Shown one piece after another: positions 22,184 through 35,229 of a DNA stretch of 64,000 nucleotides. Every line of letters starts with the position of its first letter. Positions within the stretch are counted from its first letter, which is position 1. The notes below the pieces were generated by a model that ran no database searches, had not been told where the DNA came from, and worked only from the letters and a program-made list of their open reading frames with translations. Source of the stretch: Embiotoca jacksoni (taxonomy: Eukaryota; Chordata; Actinopteri; Embiotocidae). The stretch is taken from the NCBI GenBank assembly GCA_022577435.1, contig JAKOON010000006.1:17282501-17346500 (forward strand). The letters are read 5' to 3'. The translations under genes and the position numbers were made by a program.

Positions 22184-23702
22184 GTAAGACATAAACACAC
22201 ACGTACAAAAACACAGTAAACAGCTCAATATACATTCGTTAAAGAGACATAAACAGACATGGAACACTACGTTATCCATAGCTGTCCAATTGCATTAGCT
22301 CAGCCTTGTGAACAGCCTGTGATTGGTTATGGATGCAGTTGCCTTAAGCAGCAGTGAAATAGTGATTTGATTGGCCGGGTAAGAGGATAATTGATTAGCT
22401 GATAAACTTATCGACTGGCTGATTTTCTTTTTTTTACATGCACTGTATCTATGTTAAAATAAACCTTGCAGCTTTAGATATAATACTGTTCAGTTAGATT
22501 TGTAGATTTTCTGTTGAGCACTAAGATAAATTGGAGACATGCTCACATCACAGGTGCACACTGACGGAGGTAGAGGCAGAACAGATGCCCTCCACTCTGC
22601 ATCTGCATTTATTTTTCACCAGTGCACCTTTTCCGTCTTTAAATCATATGCAACGCCTGACTGAAGCAAAGCACCAGTAATGTGGTAGACTCAGCTGTTT
22701 TCCACTACATTATAAGTATGTGTGTGGGTGTGGGTGTCTTTGTGAGGCATGCTTGTGCGTACTTCACCTTCAGTAATTCCTGTCACACTAATACGTGGAT
22801 GCATCAATAAGTTATATTCACAACGTGCCTGTGATGTGCACGGAGCCGGAGGGAGGTACAACCCTAAAGCGTAAGGGCTACAAATCGCTTGATCAAAATC
22901 AGCAAAGGTTACACACGTTTTTGTGAGCGCTGGTCCGTCTGCGAATTCTCTGTGGACATTAGCAGACGGCGCACATCAAATTTAGTGTCAAACTCTGGAA
23001 ATCGGGAACGGAGACCCTTGAAATCCTTCAGGAAGCTCACGGCCCTTCCTGAGGGCGGAACATGACTGTCCAAAACCAAGAAGGCGCATCAAGTCAGATG
23101 GTGCACAATCTTGCAAATGTCAAGATTGTGCACCATGATTTTGTCCAACGGGGTCAGACTGTCAACATCGAGTTCTGCTGTGACGTTATGAGGTATCTGA
23201 AGGAAAGCTTTTGGTGCAAATGACCTGACCTGTGATGCAAGGGCACTTCGGTTCTCCAACATGACAACACGCCCGCTCACAATGCAATGAAAACGCACAT
23301 GTTTCTCACCCACAACAACACTATCGTTTCTCCCCACCACTTCTACTGACCGGATTGGGCTCCCTGCTACTTCTTTCTTTTCCCCAATAATTTGTCACAA
23401 ACGTTGACGTGTGCTCTTTGCTCAGTTTCAGGTGCGTAAAACATTGCTGACGCACCCGAACCGCTGCTCACAAAAACGTGTGTAACTGATCAAGCGACGA
23501 GATTTGTACCTGATACTCATTTGAGTTATACCTTCCTCCTGCTCCGTGCATGACGCAGTGCTGTTCATAGTTTGTGCGCAACAGGAACAGTCTCTGAACT
23601 TTTTGTTCCACCCTCGTGCATAAATATATTTCGAATCAGCCTCTAAATGTGTCTGTCTCTCTCTTTTCTCTCTTTTTCGGGCCTTTCTCTGTCCCTCTTC
23701 AG
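22184..23702. other. Intron between Ig5 and Ig6
   Basis: The right half is occupied by a fold-back element (22832-23615) that ends only about 87 bp before the Ig6 acceptor. The remaining sequence shows no exon. Confidence 0.75.
22832..23615. mobile_element. Fold-back (long inverted-arm) element, copy 1
   Basis: The left arm contains tgcacggagccggaggga, then cgcttgatca and ttacacacgtttttgtgagc. The right arm contains gctcacaaaaacgtgtgtaa, tgatcaagcg and cctgctccgtgca in inverse order, so arms of about 90-100 nt face each other around a 530-nt core. The core matches the copy at 31929, for example cacatcaaattt, ggagaccctt and ggttctccaacatgacaac. A - strand frame (23089-23340) has no recognisable domain. 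Left outer end eroded. Confidence 0.7.
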
Positions 23703-23805
23703 GTCGCACAGTCATTTCTGTGCCTCCAACAGACCAGCGTGTTATCAAAGGAACCACGGCTATTCTGGACTGTAACGCCACACATGACCCCAGAATCAAT
23801 AACAG
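23703..23805 (+). CDS. sdk1: sdk1 exon: first half of Ig6
   Basis: The acceptor is tgtccctcttcag after a long CT tract; the donor is ag|gtacct. Phase 1 in, phase 2 out. It reads SRTVISVPPTDQRVIKGT, TAILDCNATHDPRINN. LDC holds the first disulfide cysteine, and CNATHDP both a potential N-glycosylation site and a phrase I recall as near invariant in SDK Ig6. Residues are about 282-315. A 111-nt intron follows. Confidence 0.93.
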
Positions 23806-23916
23806 GTACCTGCTCATCAGTCTCTGTGTTTAATACATGCTCATCTAATCTTCTAACATCTGAAATGGCTTCTGTGCTCAGTCTCAAGAAATACACTAAT
23901 ACCTCCTCTGTTGCAG

Positions 23917-24090
23917 CTTCAAGTGGGATCGAGGTGGCGTGCCCGTCCCTCCGACCAGCGGCAGCCGCGTCTCTGTGCGCCAGGGCTCTCTCACTATTGG
24001 CCAGACGTGGTCAGGTGACATCGGGGACTACACCTGCACTGTGACGTCACTAGCTGGCAATGATTCGCGCTCTGCACGTCTTGAAGTCAT
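23917..24090 (+). CDS. sdk1: sdk1 exon: second half of Ig6
   Basis: The acceptor is cctctgttgcag and the donor is at|gtgagt. Phase 2 to phase 2. It reads FKWDRGGVPVPPTSGSRV, SVRQGSLTIGQTWSGDIG, DYTCTVTSLAGNDSRSA. The core Trp is in FKWDRG and the second Cys in GDIGDYTC. QTWSGDIGDY matches remembered SDK sequence very closely. NDS is a potential N-glycosylation site. Residues are about 316-373. It closes the Ig series. Confidence 0.94.
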
Positions 24091-25280
24091 GTGAGTTCAA
24101 AGAATAATTTCTGCGTTGTTTAACAACGCGTTTCATTCTGTTTTTGTTGAGATTAAAGAAATGACACACGAGGTGTCACTGAGCTCCAGGCTACTTGTTT
24201 TCCTGTTTCCAGCCTTTCTGCTAAGTAAACCAGCAGCGTGCTGTAGCTTCATATTTTACACTCTGACAAGAAAGTGGTATTAATGTTCTGTTTCTTTATT
24301 AAAACTCTAAAACACATGATTTGTTCTGCTATTCATATACTGTATATTATACCTTTTATTAATTTTCAGATAGTGAGCTCATGTTTGATTTTTCATTATA
24401 TTTATATTTGTCTAACGGTGAATAAGTAATTTTTTTTTCCGAGAGCATACAATTGTTTTTTTCTCTCGATCAAACACAACAGTGATTTTGATGTAGTCGT
24501 GCTCAAAACCAGAAGAATAGCAAAATCAATAACGGATTGATAAATTGGACTGATTTAAATTGCAGAGATGATTGACAAGAAGGATGCCGACAAAAAAAAA
24601 AAAGAAGAGGGAAGCCGGATATTAGTAATTAGGTCCGTAGACAGATCTAAAGTAACACTTATTATTAGCTAGTTTCAGCCGTTGTCTAATGGAGTAATTG
24701 CTTGTTTCTAGTAATAGCCATGTCCAATCATGGGTTACGTTTGAAATTGTAAGTGTCAGTGTGAGTTATTAATAGATTGTATTAATAGTCTAGCTTTAGG
24801 TCTCTTTTACATGCAGTACACTCCCTGCTCTGTGAAACCACAACCGCACGGCTCGTCCGCTTTGAAGTTTGAATGCACAGTGTGTTGATGAACATGCATG
24901 CATTCATGTGGTTCGGGATGACCAGATTCCAAATGTGTCACTGTGTGTTTGGTATGAGCGGGCATTCCTGACGCTCAGATTAAAACATGCCACACATACC
25001 CTCAAGTGTATCGCATGCTCCGACTCCCACAGCCTCATTACAGCCTCTGAGACAGAACAGGTAGTGGCCTATCAGATATTAATAGGCACTTTTATAATAT
25101 ATTTATTAAAGGCACTTATGATATATTAATATAATTGCAGGATAGCAGAGAAACAGCACGTGAGTCCACATCCTTCTGAATTATAGAGAGACGAGAGGTT
25201 TCACATGTCAAACTCAGAGGGAGGGAGCAGGTCTGTGTTTACGGCGGTGCTAAAGCATGTGGGGAACCAGGGGATTTCTC

Positions 25281-25372
25281 TATGTGTGTGTGCGTGTGTG
25301 TGTGTGTGTGTGTGTGCGTGTGTGTGGGTGTGTTTGTGTGTGTGTGTGGGTGCGGGTGCGGGTGCGTGTATC
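25281..25372. repeat. Interrupted (GT)n array
   Basis: GT units broken by gcgt, gggt and tttgt interruptions and ending in three gcgggt units, so it is older than the pure arrays nearby. Confidence 0.9.
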
Positions 25373-25513
25373 CACGTGTGTGACTGACATTCTCGTTAGC
25401 TCAGTATCAATGGGTCATAGAGGCTAACAGACGCTGGCGGGTGAGGAGACAGACTAATTACCAGCAGGTTATTGGTTCATCTCCCGCAAGACCCATCCAT
25501 GTGTCCCTGAGTG

Positions 25514-25514
<1 letters not shown>

Positions 25515-25612
<98 letters not shown>

Positions 25613-25642
25613 CGTGTGTGTGCGTGTGTGTGTGTGTGTGTG
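25515..25642. repeat. Long (GT)n microsatellite
   Basis: About 64 GT-type units with a few GC interruptions near the right end. Confidence 0.97.
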
Positions 25643-27348
25643 AAGGTAGTTGCTCTAACATTCTCTAAGCTCATCCATTAATTAATATGATCATGTCAGC
25701 TCTAAAAAGAAAACATCATCTCCCGTTGCTCCCTCTCCGCCTCATTCACTGACTTCCTTGATTCTTCTTTAAAGTGCTCTTCTCCCCAAATTACGTCTTA
25801 TTCATCTCTCTCTCTGTTTTTCCATCACTTTCTCGGTTAATGCCCACTTGAATATTAAAATTCTGCACAAGCGAAAACAGACACAGGGGAAATATTTTTA
25901 ACCTAGCTAATCCAAGCACAAGGGACCATCTCTTTTATTATGGTTTCAGTGAAAATATATGTTTAGGTTATTTTTTGTTGTCTGTTATTATCTTCACTTG
26001 TGTTATTTCTGTGAGCACCTGTAACCTTCACATAGAGGGACACTGAGATCTTTATTTCCCTGTCCTTCTTCAACCCAACAGTTTTTAAAAGGAGTTATGA
26101 TACATTAAAATGAGTATAATCAGATATCTGGATTATTCTTTATTGTTTTCATGAATATATTTATCTGTTGCTTTGTTATTAACATGGCATGGATACAGAA
26201 ATATCCACAAGCGACGGGCAAATGATTGGAAAATAATTTTTTGATAGATGTTGGGAGATATATCAGTGGCGATGCAGATCATGGACAGAATGAAAAATAA
26301 GCAAACCACAGCCATATTTAAAAGATATCGCCCATTGGAACTGATCCTGGACCAGACCCAAGAACTAACCTGCGTGTCGGAGCCAACATTATTCCACCAC
26401 ATATTAAATAGAAATAGCAAAACACAGGAAACAAATATCTTGTCTAATGAACAGTCTCTGCACCTGGTCACAGACATGTTTATGAGATTCAAATGCATAA
26501 GTGTGTGTTTACTTGATCAGTCACACTCTTTTGTTTAGATGTGGATATTGAAGAAATGGTTTTAATTTTGGAGAATGAGCTTGTTTCCTTTCTTTCTACA
26601 AGTAAAACAAAAACTATTCTCATTTCTTAACGGTAAATATGAAGTTACAACCAGCAGTTTGTGACCTTAGCTTCGCAGAGAGACTATAAACAAGAGCAAG
26701 CAGCTAACTTCATTCTGTCCAAGTAAAAAAAAAAATCCACCTGCCAGCTCATCTAAAAGATCACTAGTTAGCCCTTTATATCTGGTTTGTTCAATCTGTA
26801 CCAGTGTGTAAAAACTCTAAATGGTGTCTTTTTTTGCCTCTGCTGACTATTTATTGCCTGGGAGCAGTGACTTTTTAAAATCAAATTAGTCCGAATGTCT
26901 GTGGTCATTGTGTATTTATTGTCAGTCTGAGGTTCTGAACATTAATGTCTGACTTAGACTCGAGAATGGAGTTTTATGATACACCGGCGCATCAAGATCA
27001 AACAAGTACAGGTTGCTCATAACCTAAACTTCATCAGTTATCAATTAATGATTTATGAAATTTTAACCATCTTTTTTTGTCTAATGTCATCAACACTTGC
27101 AAAATGTCTCATGATGTGAATGCAACAACAGTGTAACTATGCTGGTTGGATTTTACATTTGCCACCTTTGTTAGGAGCCAGTCTAGTTGTTTTTCCACAA
27201 AGTGGCTGCTCGCATTGGCTTCACATGCACCTTACAGATCAGAGAAAGTGAGGAAAGTGAATGTAATGTTCAATATTTCCTCCCGAGACTTTGTTGTAAT
27301 AAAAGTCAAATCTAAAGATGTTTTTATTTCTGTCCCTGTCGTGTTCAG

Positions 27349-27485
27349 TGAGCTGCCACATTCTCCTCGCTCCCTAACGGCTCATCTCAATGACTCCGAC
27401 TCCCGCTCTGTCCTCCTGTCCTGGCTGCGCCCCTTCGATGGGAACTCCCCCCTCCTGTACTACCTGCTGGAGCTCTCCGAGAACA
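27349..27485 (+). CDS. sdk1: sdk1 exon: first half of FnIII-1
   Basis: The acceptor is ccctgtcgtgttcag and the donor is a|gtacgt. Phase 2 in, phase 1 out. It reads IELPHSPRSLTAHLNDSD, SRSVLLSWLRPFDGNSPL, LYYLLELSEN. The B-strand Trp (LSWLRP) and the LYYLLELSE C-strand are typical FnIII features, and PFDGNSP is conserved in remembered SDK1 and SDK2. Residues are about 374-419. A GT array begins inside the donor region. A longer upstream open frame (from 27146) is intron. Confidence 0.93.
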
Positions 27486-27487
27486 GT

Positions 27488-27575
<88 letters not shown>

Positions 27576-28811
27576 GTCCGTCCCATGGCATTCTTTATAG
27601 TTCCTGAGCGGCAAACAGCTGCTCACTTGCCATCTAACAGGCACTGACATGCACTCATTTACAAGAGACGGGCATATGGAGAATGCTGTTGCAGCGTAAA
27701 TGTACATGCAGGTTCCCTATAAATAAACTCTTATTTCCCCTCCCTCCTTTCCCCTCTCTCCTTCTCTGTGTGTCTCATCCTCTCTCAGCTGCAGATGTTG
27801 TAACAGCAGGCTGGCTCTCTTTCAAATGAGAAAGAGAGAGGGGGCGGGGGGTGGGGGTGGGGGGGGCTGAATGACAGGAGAAGCAGGTTGGAGGGAGATG
27901 GCTGTAGAGCCGCTCACTCCTGTCCTTCTGTAAGCTAAGGGGACGTTTGTGGTGAGCGTTAGTTACGTGCACAGCCAAGCACTTGACTGTAGGAGCTGGA
28001 CTGATGAACAAATATCAAATGTTAATCCTCATCCTAAATCTGTAATTGTTAAAGCGACAGCGTGAATGTGAACGTTTTCTGCTGTCAGCATTTAACAGCT
28101 GCTCTGGTGTATCTACAAAAATACACTAAAGTGAAATTAAAAAAAAAAAAAAAAGTATTATCATGGGAGAGAAAAAGGAAAATGTGGCAGGGAAGAATAG
28201 CAGGGAGAGATAAAGAGAAAGATGAAGAATGCAGAGAGCCTAAACTTCTGGTCGATTGCAGTGAAGGATGAATCCAGACGGTGAGGAATGGATTACAGTT
28301 TTGTGCACAATGATTACATACTTTGTGCCTGTTATATATTAGATTGTTTTGTATTGTATTTTAGAGAGAATGGGCCGCTATAAATACAAAGTACTTTTAA
28401 TGTCAGACAGTGCCTCTAATACATTGGGCTGGCTTAAAATGGCAGACTATCCCTCTCACTTCCACTGATACACGTGTGGCTGGTGCGATAATAGGGATAA
28501 TAGTGCATCTGTCTGTGGTATCTTCAGCAGGAAGACTGAAAGATAAGCAGGCAACAAGCTGGCAACAACATACACCGCAGCATCTGTGCCTCTTTATTAA
28601 TCCTCATCTTCCCTCCAAACTTCCTTGCTGCATCTTCGACTACTTCTTTCCTGTATAATTCTTTCCCCCCCACCCTCCCTCTTTGCCACTTTTATCTATC
28701 CCCCCCCCCCCTCTTTACTTGTGATTTATAGGTCCTGAGTGTCCCTGTGTTTCTGTTTGTCCTGCCTCAGCCAGATACTATCAGCCTCTAATCTCTGTGT
28801 CTTGTGTCTAG
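27486..28811. other. Intron within FnIII-1
   Basis: Starts with an 84-nt GT array that runs out of the donor, followed by a G-rich stretch (27838-27866), an A-run (28140-28154) and C-runs (28698-28710). No extra exon seen. Confidence 0.8.
27489..27572. repeat. (GT)n microsatellite fused to a donor site
   Basis: About 42 GT units beginning at the fourth intron base (gtacgtgtgtg). Confidence 0.97.
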
Positions 28812-28959
28812 ACTCTCCATGGAAGGTCTACCTATCAGAGGTTGATCCTGCGGTGAGCGAGGTATCAGTGGGTGGGCTCACACCTGCCAGAACCTACCAG
28901 TTCAGACTCTGTGCTGTCAATCAAGTGGGCCGGGGTCAGTACAGCGCTGAGACACAGAG
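28812..28959 (+). CDS. sdk1: sdk1 exon: second half of FnIII-1
   Basis: The acceptor is tcttgtgtctag and the donor is ag|gtaaga. Phase 1 in, phase 2 out. It reads SPWKVYLSEVDPAVSEVS, VGGLTPARTYQFRLCAVN and QVGRGQYSAETQR. The L-x-P-x-x-x-Y-x-F-x-x-x-A-x-N F-strand signature of FnIII is complete (LTPARTYQFRLCAVN). Residues are about 420-468. Confidence 0.94.
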
Positions 28960-29222
28960 GTAAGACGCAGCCAATACTTCACAATACTTCTTGTGATGCA
29001 AAACTACTATCTCACTGATGTTTTCCAAAGAGCGTGAAACCAATTTTTTATGTAGAACATGCTGTGATTTGTGTGAAATAGAGTTTTTTTTTTTTTTACT
29101 CTGTTCCATCTCTGTGTAATAGACTTGGTCACACTGCCTTAAACAAACTGGGAATGAATAAAATGGAACCTTTCTGCAGTCAAAAGGCAGCATGTATGCA
29201 CCCCACACACACACACAGTTGA

Positions 29223-29252
29223 GTGTGTGTTGTCGTGTGTGTGTGTGTGTTG

Positions 29253-29340
<88 letters not shown>
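29223..29340. repeat. Long (GT)n array
   Basis: About 118 bp of TG units with early tgtcg and tgttg interruptions, then about 42 pure units. Confidence 0.97.
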
Positions 29341-29341
<1 letters not shown>

Positions 29342-29868
29342 GCCATTAACATGGACAGGAACATAGGGCTCAGGATGGGGATAAAACAGGGACGGATTCT
29401 AACAAGGCAAGAATGGAGAGACCATCCCTTTTTGTTTAGAATCCATTTTCTTTGCAATGAGCAATTTATATTCATCACATCCATGCTTTAGATGTCTTTG
29501 TGTGTGTGTGTGTCTATTGCGCTCGGTGAACTCCACAGTACAAATGATGAAATGAACTGCTCTGCATGTGTGTCTGTGTGTTTTTAAAAAGAGACTGTGA
29601 TTTGGCCTGAAAAGCAAATAGATGACTGTGCAGATGTTTTATGTGTGCATGAGCATGCATGTCTGTGTCTGTGTCTGTGTTTGTGTTTGCGTGTTTGTTC
29701 CAAGAGAAAACACTAATGGGGGTAATTATGATGCCTTAGCACTAGTAGAACTGCGTGGAGTGAGAGAGGGTTGGAGGAGGTGTGGCGCGCCTCTTAATAA
29801 TTTTGCCCCCGAGTACACACATACAGCAAATCTCTGACACTCGCACACAATACAAAAGATGTGGTGTC

Positions 29869-29869
<1 letters not shown>

Positions 29870-29911
<42 letters not shown>
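29870..29911. repeat. (CA)n microsatellite
   Basis: About 21 CA units, 530 bp downstream of the complementary GT array at 29223. Confidence 0.96.
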
Positions 29912-29913
<2 letters not shown>

Positions 29914-31928
29914 ATGCAAACATGGTTTTGTCTGACTGAAAAGACTGACCGTTGCTAGATGCCAGTTGTAATTCTGCCAAATAGACTCAGCAACAACAGT
30001 AGCTGTGAACGCTGCCATCGTACATTCACACACCTCAGATTACAGACTCCTTTCAGTTTCCTTCCTTTCAGCTCGCTCTTCATCTGTTACCTGTTCTACT
30101 TTTTTCTGCGCTGACTCTTTTCCTCCTCTGTCTTCTTTTTAGTCAAAGTCTTTCTCACTAATCCCCCCCTCTTCTCCTTGTTTGTCATTGCTCTTCTTCC
30201 TCTCCTCCTGCCTGCGCTGGTGTTTGTGTCCAACAGCCATTCTGCTTCTCAGCTTTCCGTCCAAAGCCGGTTGTTAGAGGCTCCGGAGAGTAGACAGGAT
30301 TGATCTCCCTTAAATGAAAGACGAGCAGACAGACAAGCCATCACTGGTCAGCGTATCAGAGCAGATGGATACGTGCAGCTCCTATGTAACCACGCGCACT
30401 TTTGCTTTTCATCTGCTGGATGAGACACGAGCGGTCTCAGAGATGCCAAGGCGCGTGGTGCACGTAACACACAGGGAGAGTGAGGCTGAACAAAATGTCC
30501 TGCAGGAGCTCGGAGTGCCAAGTGAGAAGGATGACAAAACGCAGTAATGTGGACAGAGAGTGGAGAAGCAGCTTGTAATATTGATGACAAAAAGCCTTTA
30601 TTAAAGTTTGAACCTCCAGCTGCTTCTGCACTCTCACACTTTATCCTCATCCTAATTAGGATCTTTGTCATAATCATCGATTCATACAGGTTTTCTGTTT
30701 CTCTTTGGCCCCATCAGTTCATTGCCTTTCTTTTCTAACCTCTGTATTCAAGACGAAGCAGAAGAAGAAGCATTGTGACGAATGGACATTAACCAAAGGT
30801 GTCCGTGTATGGAGTCAAATCTGTAAAACATTACTTTTAAATGCAGAAACTCTATTGAAGACTCCCATGTAGGCAGACTGGAGTGTTTTGCAAACACTGA
30901 CTTACTCATGCATGACCAGCACTCACACCATTACCATCTTTAAAGAAGAAGCGTTTGCAGAGAAGAGACAGATTATACATAAATGTCTTGAACCCCAGGT
31001 GTCATCAGGAATTTAAAGCATCTATCTCCATTCTGTTTACTTTAACCCTGCTTTTTATCCCAGCTGTTCGGACTCAACCAGAACACATTTAACTCTGGGT
31101 GTGTGATAAGATACTTTCATCTATTCATCTGCTTTTATTTCACACAAACACAGAGACACACATCATTTTAAAAAAAATAAGGCTTTAAGAGCTTCTTAAA
31201 GAGATTAAGATTTATAGGAAATGTGTCCTGTGCTTTCCAATTTAAATAATTTTAAATTACATATCTGTCTCTGACTCTGGCCGCACTGAGTGATTTATTT
31301 ACTTTATGCTATAGAACAAAAATGTTTAAGTACTTTGCTCAGCTTTTTCCTTTTTGCAAGTAACACACAAGGAGAATGTAAAGAAATGCAATAAAGTTAA
31401 TTTCTTATGATCACAGTTTCTGTATATGCTGTGTCAACATTAGTCGTCATTTTTGAAAAGCTACAGTTTAATTAAACATGGGCAAATCCTGTAGATACCA
31501 ATGATGTGAGTGAGAGATATGTTTGACACATAAATTTAAATGAAACTAAACCCAATAATGCATGCTTTGAATAAACTGTACAGGTATCATCTTTTCACTA
31601 TTTCTAGCATTAACAAATACGTTTACAGGCTGTTAAACTATTATTTTGAATAGCTTTTGACACAAGCTTCACTCAAAGTACAACAAGTCAAAGACAAGTA
31701 AATCTGTATCAAAACACTAAGACTGAGACAAATCTGATCATATCTAATGTAATTTGTGCAGATCTTTTTGGTGTTTATATTGTTGGAGTATGTTTTAACA
31801 TCAGATGTTGACTGAATATTTGAGGTCAATCTGATAGATGCATATACACAAAAGTCCTTTTTTTCTCACCCTATAACCATTATAAATGTAAATTTAATTA
31901 CTCTAGGCTGAATGAAATTCCAAATCCA

Positions 31929-32705
31929 AGGGTGGATCAAACAGTCACGAGACTGCTCCTGTTGCATGTGAACAACACTGTGACGCACACAGAGGAGGTG
32001 GGAGCTGTAACCTTAACCTTAACTTTTAGTATTTTAAGTTTTGTCGCTTGATCAACAGTTACGCGCGATTTTGTGACCACGGCTCCAGTGCATCGGCCTT
32101 TTTTCTCCGTGGACATGAGCAGAGAGCTCACATCAAATTTTGTGTCAAATTCAGAATATCGGAGACCCTTAAAAATCTTTAAAAAGTCTACAGTAATGAA
32201 GCAATGAGGTGTTCTGAGGGAAAATCACGATTTCTTTGGCATCCATGCAGTTGTGCACCCTGAATTCTCCCTCAGGTTCAGACTGTCAGCACCGAGTTTT
32301 CTGTGACGGTTTGAGGCGTCTCATGAAAAACATTCGGAAAACAACCTGAACTGTGTCATGATGGCACTTGGTTTCTCCAACATGACAACTCTCCTGCTCA
32401 CAGCACGTTGAAAACGCACAAATTTCTCACAAGCAACACAATTGTTGCTTCCCACCACCGGTACTTACCAGATTTGGCTTCTTTCTGTTCTCCAATGATG
32501 TGATACAAACATGTGGCGCTCTGCTAAAGTTTCAGGTGCTTACAGAAATTGCAGATGCGTCGGACTAGAGGTCAGAAAAACGTTTTTAACTTACTTAGAA
32601 TAAATATAATGGTCATAGCTTCTCCTTGTTCAGTACATGTCATGGTATTGCACACTATTCACATGCAACAGGAGGAATCTCTGGACTTTTGGATCCACTC
32701 CACTT
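31929..32705. mobile_element. Fold-back element, copy 2
   Basis: The left edge carries gactgctcctgttgcatgtg and the right edge carries cacatgcaacaggaggaatc, an inverted pair. gggtggatcaa and ggatccactcc form the outermost pair. The core aligns by eye with copy 1 (cgcttgatca, cacatcaaattttgtgtcaa, cggagaccctt, gtttctccaacatgacaac). No protein-coding frame is evident. Confidence 0.7.
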
Positions 32706-35103
32706 CCACCTTGAAGCCCTCTAAACACCAAATTAACTGCATTTTATGATATTTACATTTGCTTTTTCACTATTCATCAGAGTTATTGAATTAACCTACA
32801 ACATAGCAGGTCAGCCTATTTTCCATGAAGATGAATAGATGAGCATCATGGCTGTGCCCTGCAAATTATTTCAGTATTGTGACATTTAATTAGATGATCA
32901 AATTAAAAAGGACCAGAAAGCTCTGAAAGCAGAAAAGGATCAGTTGTTGACGATTACAGATTAAGGTGGTGTTTTATTGCATTTCTTACACTAAACCTCA
33001 TCGTTTGAACCAAACACTCAGTGGCCTGAACCCATTCACTGAATCACAAACTCTTTTGGCGAAACCATAAACTACTTTCACCTAGTTAGACACAATTTGC
33101 AGATCTCATTGACTCTAAACACATTCTCACATTTTTCACTGTGATGCACTTGTGGTGCATAATAGTGACCACAGGTAGCACAAGTTGAACACAATTAAGG
33201 CACAAGTGTCAGAGCTTAAACACAATGACTCAAAACTGATCACACTTTTTGCAAAAACCAATAAGTCAATTCTGAGTGCACAAGTTTTTCATATCAAGAA
33301 GGAAGAGTGGAAGGTGGAGGAAGAGGAAGAGCAATTGCTAATAAGAGCTATATTGAGTCATATTTATAATGTGTGTCCCTACCATCTTTTTTTGTTGTTG
33401 TTGGAGATTGTCTTCTTATTCACACAAAAATAAATGTCCAATGTAAAAAATGAGAACATTGTTCTCTTAAACGCAATCATTTCGCACCTTTGAACCAGTT
33501 CCTAATAGGCAGTGATCAGTTCTGAAGTATCTGTTAAGTAATGAGGCTCAACTGAAGTTCAGAGTCAATCAGGAGAAACTACTCTCAGGGAAAGGCTGTT
33601 CCTCCATATCACAGATGAACTAATGAGTCCTTAGTACAGTATCTCCTGTTCTCTCGTACTACAGTCCTCACATTTCAATAAGTATCAAATCATTTGTCAT
33701 TGGTCCCTGAGAACTACTCACATTTTTGTAGACTGTAACTGTCTCTGACATCCACTGATTACTTGATGTTGGTGAGAACAGCCTTGAATTTGCCAAAGCT
33801 GATGATGATGATAAACTGATGGACCTTGATGCAGTGTTTTTTTTTTTTTTTTTTTCCTTTTACATGAAATTCTTTTTTATTTTAAATCTGTAGTTTTAAC
33901 AGTTACACATACACTGAGCATCTGCTGTCACATTAGATTAGTTTTAAAGTGTTATTGCTGGTATGCACTTAAAAAAAATGCCATTGATGGATTGCGTAAT
34001 ATGACCACAGATATACTATTTATTGAAATGACAGCCGTAAAGCACATATGCAGAGGGAAATATGCGCTGCAGCACATTTTGATTCATTGTGAGAATACGC
34101 TCAAAGTACGCTCTCTATTTCGTTGGCGGAGTCTCTTTAGTGTGTCAACCCTCTCCAATTGTGCATCTTTTAACCTCTGGCAAAACAGCAAAACATCTAA
34201 AGAAGACAAGAACTAAAGTGCCAAACAAGACAAAAATAAGCTCATCTATTCCTCCGGTTGCACCCATTCACATCTCACCTGTTCTCTCTTTCAATGTATT
34301 TCTGCTGCTCTCTGTTTATATCGCTCATTTGTACCCCTGCTGAATCAAAATTTTACTCTGGTGTTTGAATAGGGACAGACTTAACACCCCAGTAACACCA
34401 TTCAATTTCAGAGTGAGTGTATGTGTGGATTTAGCCAGAAAGCCAGCAGGCATTTAACTGTGGAGAATGACACAGATAAAAACTTTTCCTAATTCCCACA
34501 CAGCATGGGGAATTCACAAAATGTGGCCCCTCTCTCACTTTCTCTCTCACACACTGGAAAATATGTACATTTCCTGCAGACAATGTCCTCTTTTCCTTAA
34601 TAACAAGGGACAGAGAAAGTGTGTCACACTGTGTTAACTGAGTTTTGGGCTGTGTTTGTTTTGTTTGGTTGTGGAACATGTGTGAGTGTTTGTTGGATGT
34701 GAAGTTTTTGCATGAGTAAATTGGTTGAGGGGGCAGGGGGAGGGGGGGTGTTATATATTTAATCCCTGGTGTGAAGTTGATGTCCTCATGCTGAACCTAC
34801 TGTGAAATATTTACTCATAAATGGTTGGGATGGAATTAAGGCAATTCACAAGGAGTTTCTGTTATGGAGTGGAAGTGTGTCAGTGTGCATTTGTGCGTTT
34901 TATTCGCAGTCAAACAGTGAATGATTGCATCTGTCCAGTACTGTATGGGCGTGCGGGTGTTTGTGTAGTATGAGTTTGCGTATGTGTATTAATGTGCATC
35001 ATCAATTCCAGTCAAAAGCAGTGGCATAGTTGAGGATTATATATACCCCATTTCCAGACAGCTACCCTAATGCCCATCTCATTCACACAAGGCCCATTAG
35101 CCC

Positions 35104-35229
<126 letters not shown>

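Larger units (their letters stand above)
24091..27348. other. Intron between Ig6 and FnIII-1
   Basis: Two GT-rich arrays (25281-25372, 25515-25642). The rest is AT-rich without a recognised element or exon. Confidence 0.75.

Noticed and set aside
23089..23340. 83-residue - strand frame as a gene
   Set aside because: It lies in the core of the fold-back element; no transposase or other domain could be recognised.
25515..25642. Tandem arrays as CRISPR or satellite DNA
   Set aside because: They are simple dinucleotide repeats without spacers, in a vertebrate intron.
30314..30547. Possible alternative exon or small gene
   Set aside because: Ordinary-looking composition but no domain, no good flanking splice sites in sdk1 phase, and the neighbouring exons already join perfectly.
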